Assembly: GCA_045539315.1 (NCBI GenBank)
Contig: JAZQFC010000017.1
Coordinates: forward strand, 14,656-78,655
Length of the DNA stretch: 64,000 bases
Source of the DNA: RUG11462 sp045539315
GTDB taxonomy: Bacteria; Bacillota; Clostridia; Oscillospirales; Acutalibacteraceae
Reading direction: 5' to 3'
Position 1 is the first letter of the stretch. Each line of letters starts with the position of its first letter. This document shows positions 62,242 to 64,000 of this stretch, piece by piece. A program made the translations under genes and the position numbers. The notes under the pieces are model-generated. The model worked only from the letters and a program-made list of their open reading frames with translations, ran no database searches and was not told the DNA's origin.

Positions 62242-63183
62242 TTATTCTTCTTCGTTTTGTTGTGTATCAGAAAATACACTTTCGGTATCTAATGCGCTTC
62301 TATGAATCATTCTACCATTATGGTAAACAAATTCAGGCACTTCTTTTTCTTCTATGATTTCCTCGTTATTATCATTTTTAGCAACAGAAGCAGATGACTG
62401 CTCTGGATGTTCTTCGTAATATGGGTCTAAAATATACTTTTTAATTGAAGGAAATGTAAAAAATGCAACAGTATAAAAAGTAATACCAAATGTTAAAACG
62501 ATAAATACACTTATTACAAGTCCATACACAAGTGAACTACCGCTTATAATTGCCAAATAGACTAAAAAAGCATTAAAACCAAGCCAAAAAACAAGAACTA
62601 TAGTAAGAAAAATGTTTCTTAAAAAACAAAGCATTGTGAAAATAAAGGAATTTTTAATTATTTCACGAATTTTCAAGTCAAGCGTTACTACCATCATATA
62701 AACATAATAACTAGCAAAAATAATTGCAAAAAAAACAAAAATAGTTACACCTAAACCAATTGTATAAAAAACACCTTGACCTACTAATGAATAGTAAAAT
62801 CTTGCTGCAATAACAACAACCCAAAGCGCTAAATATTGCAATAATGAAATAATTAAACTTTGTTTAAAATTATCTTTAAAAGCTTTTTTAAAATCTTCAA
62901 ACAAGAAACCAGGCTCTTGTCTTACAAAGTCTCTCATTAATTTTGTAATCGCCGCTGTTAATGGACCTAAAAAAGAAACGGGTAAAAAAGTGAGCAATGT
63001 CCAAAAATCAGAAACTTCACCAAAAATTGCAGTAACTGCTGCACTTAAACCCATAATCATAAAAATTACAAGTGTTACCGCTGTAAAATAAATTGAATTT
63101 AAAATAATAATTTTGAAAAACTTATCTTTTAAAATTTCAAAATATTTTAAAAATGAATTTTTTTCTAAAGTATTTACTGCCAT
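62242..63183 (-). CDS. YesL-like (DUF624) membrane protein
   Basis: The 313-residue protein has about six membrane helices (roughly 27-60, 62-82, 107-130, 140-170, 190-215, 218-240) and a long acidic C-terminal tail rich in Glu and Ser. The layout and the FFKIIILNSIYF...PVSFLGPLTAAI pattern recall YesL/DUF624 proteins, often near sugar transporters, though none is here. It is likely co-transcribed with the recombinase gene upstream, 12 bases away. Function unknown. Confidence 0.65.
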   Translation of the reverse strand: MAVNTLEKNSFLKYFEILKDKFFKIIILNSIYFTAVTLVIFMIMGLSAAVTAIFGEVSDFWTLLTFLPVSFLGPLTAAITKLMRDFVRQEPGFLFEDFKKAFKDNFKQSLIISLLQYLALWVVVIAARFYYSLVGQGVFYTIGLGVTIFVFFAIIFASYYVYMMVVTLDLKIREIIKNSFIFTMLCFLRNIFLTIVLVFWLGFNAFLVYLAIISGSSLVYGLVISVFIVLTFGITFYTVAFFTFPSIKKYILDPYYEEHPEQSSASVAKNDNNEEIIEEKEVPEFVYHNGRMIHRSALDTESVFSDTQQNEEE

Positions 63184-63195
63184 AAACTTACTCCA

Positions 63196-64000
63196 TTACT
63201 TGCCTGCTTTAGGGTGGAATTTTATATATGTACTCTCATATTTTTGCTTGATAATTTGAGAATAAACTTGAGTCGAAGAAAGACCTGAATGTCCAAGCAT
63301 TTCTTTAATATCTTTGATTCCAGCGCCATTTTCAAGCAAATGAGTTGCAAATGAATGTCTAATAGTATGCGGTGTAATTGTTTTTTCAATTCCACCCGCT
63401 TCAGCGTAGGCTTTAATTATTTTCCAAAAACCTTGTCTAGTCATTTTTTCGCCATTCATATTAACAAACAATGCTTTTTCACTCTTATCATTAACTAAAG
63501 AATTTCTAACAGTTGTTAAATAATTTTCAATAGATTTTAATGCAGATTTATAAACAGGTACTACTCTTTCGCTTTGTTTTGATTTGCAAACGATTATACC
63601 TATCTGTAAATTAATATCTTCAATGTTTAAATCAATTAATTCTGTTACTCTAAGGCCGGTAGCATAAAGCAATTCGAGCATAGCCTTATCTCTACAACCA
63701 CGAAGAGTAGAAACATTAGGTTGTGAAATAAGTATATCTATTTCTTTTTGAGTTAATATTTCAGGAAGTTTAGTTTCAGTTTTTTTTAGTTTCACTTCTT
63801 TAGTAGGATTTGATTTAACAAGTCCAATACTCATAAGAAAATCATAAAAACTTTTAATAGAAGCTAAATTTCTAGTAATTGTTGAATTTGTTTTACCAAG
63901 ACCTTCTAAATATTTTAAATAAGTTTTAATATCGTCAGAACAAATCTTTTTCAAAACCAAAGAATTTAAATCAAGATACGACAAAAAGACCCTTACGTCT
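63196..64000 (-). CDS. Tyrosine recombinase XerD-like, 5' end beyond window
   Basis: At least 268 residues are visible. The catalytic set is complete: Arg in YATGLRVTELID, Lys in CKSKQSERVVP, HTIRHSFATHLL, LGHSGLSSTQ and nucleophile Tyr in QVYSQI. The frame stays open through the window edge (DVRVF before the TTG at 63984), and this fits the N-terminal domain of XerD, so the TTG is internal and the gene is cut, not truncated. It is a probable chromosome dimer resolvase, together with or instead of the one at 45.3 kb. Confidence 0.9.
   Translation of the reverse strand, partial: DVRVFLSYLDLNSLVLKKICSDDIKTYLKYLEGLGKTNSTITRNLASIKSFYDFLMSIGLVKSNPTKEVKLKKTETKLPEILTQKEIDILISQPNVSTLRGCRDKAMLELLYATGLRVTELIDLNIEDINLQIGIIVCKSKQSERVVPVYKSALKSIENYLTTVRNSLVNDKSEKALFVNMNGEKMTRQGFWKIIKAYAEAGGIEKTITPHTIRHSFATHLLENGAGIKDIKEMLGHSGLSSTQVYSQIIKQKYESTYIKFHPKAGK

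Overview
The window is a 64 kb stretch of a low-GC, endospore-forming Bacillota genome, most likely a Clostridia of the Ruminococcaceae/Oscillospirales type. The evidence is the AT-rich codon use, strong AGGAGG-type ribosome sites, promoters of the TTGACA-N17-TATAAT type, a T-box leader, a PolC-partner type DnaE, and five sporulation or germination genes (spoIIID, spoVT, sigK, a spoVAF-like gene and a dacF-type carboxypeptidase). No rRNA, prophage, IS element or CRISPR array was seen. There is one tRNA, tRNA-Arg(CCU).

Layout. 1-8.2 kb: the 3' part of a purine operon (purM-purN-IMP cyclohydrolase-AICAR transformylase-purD-purL), with the usual bifunctional PurH split into two proteins. 8.3-15.0 kb: a secreted transglutaminase-like protein, then a leftward operon (CapA-like phosphoesterase, membrane protein, two flavoproteins, sugar O-acetyltransferase). 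15.1-22.9 kb: a complete-looking aromatic amino acid operon (aroF-tyrA-aroB-aroA-aroC-pheA-aroE-aroQ, no shikimate kinase). It is preceded by a consensus promoter, a Tyr/Phe-rich 32-residue leader peptide and mutually exclusive RNA hairpins that look like a classical translation-coupled attenuator. 22.9-23.0 kb: a candidate small RNA with its own promoter. 23.0-34.9 kb: an AraC-type regulator divergent from a ten-gene carbohydrate cluster. That cluster combines a sugar isomerase, an FAD dehydrogenase, an Fe-S protein, a class II aldolase, PfkB and FGGY kinases, an IolB-like isomerase, a mutarotase, a DUF4867-like protein and a single-chain EtfB-EtfA fusion.

35-43 kb: spoIIID, then a leftward housekeeping operon hprK-glcK-murB-rapZ-whiA-dnaE. 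43.3-49.1 kb: a flavin reductase-like protein, dacF, a Xer recombinase, spoVT, an acyltransferase gene bracketed by a duplicated 5' piece of spoVT, and sigK. 49.2-51.6 kb: the tRNA, a uracil permease and upp. 51.6-58.9 kb: a GerA/SpoVAF-like protein and the elongasome cluster mreB-mreC-mreD-pbp2 with minD and mgsA. 58.9-62.2 kb: a T-box leader controlling hisS-aspS. 62.2-64 kb: a membrane protein and a XerD-like recombinase cut by the window edge.

The two best candidates for something undescribed are the ribosome-mediated Tyr/Phe attenuator before the aro operon and the sugar-oxidising cluster with a fused ETF. All functional calls rest on reading sequence and recalling families; no database search or folding program was run.
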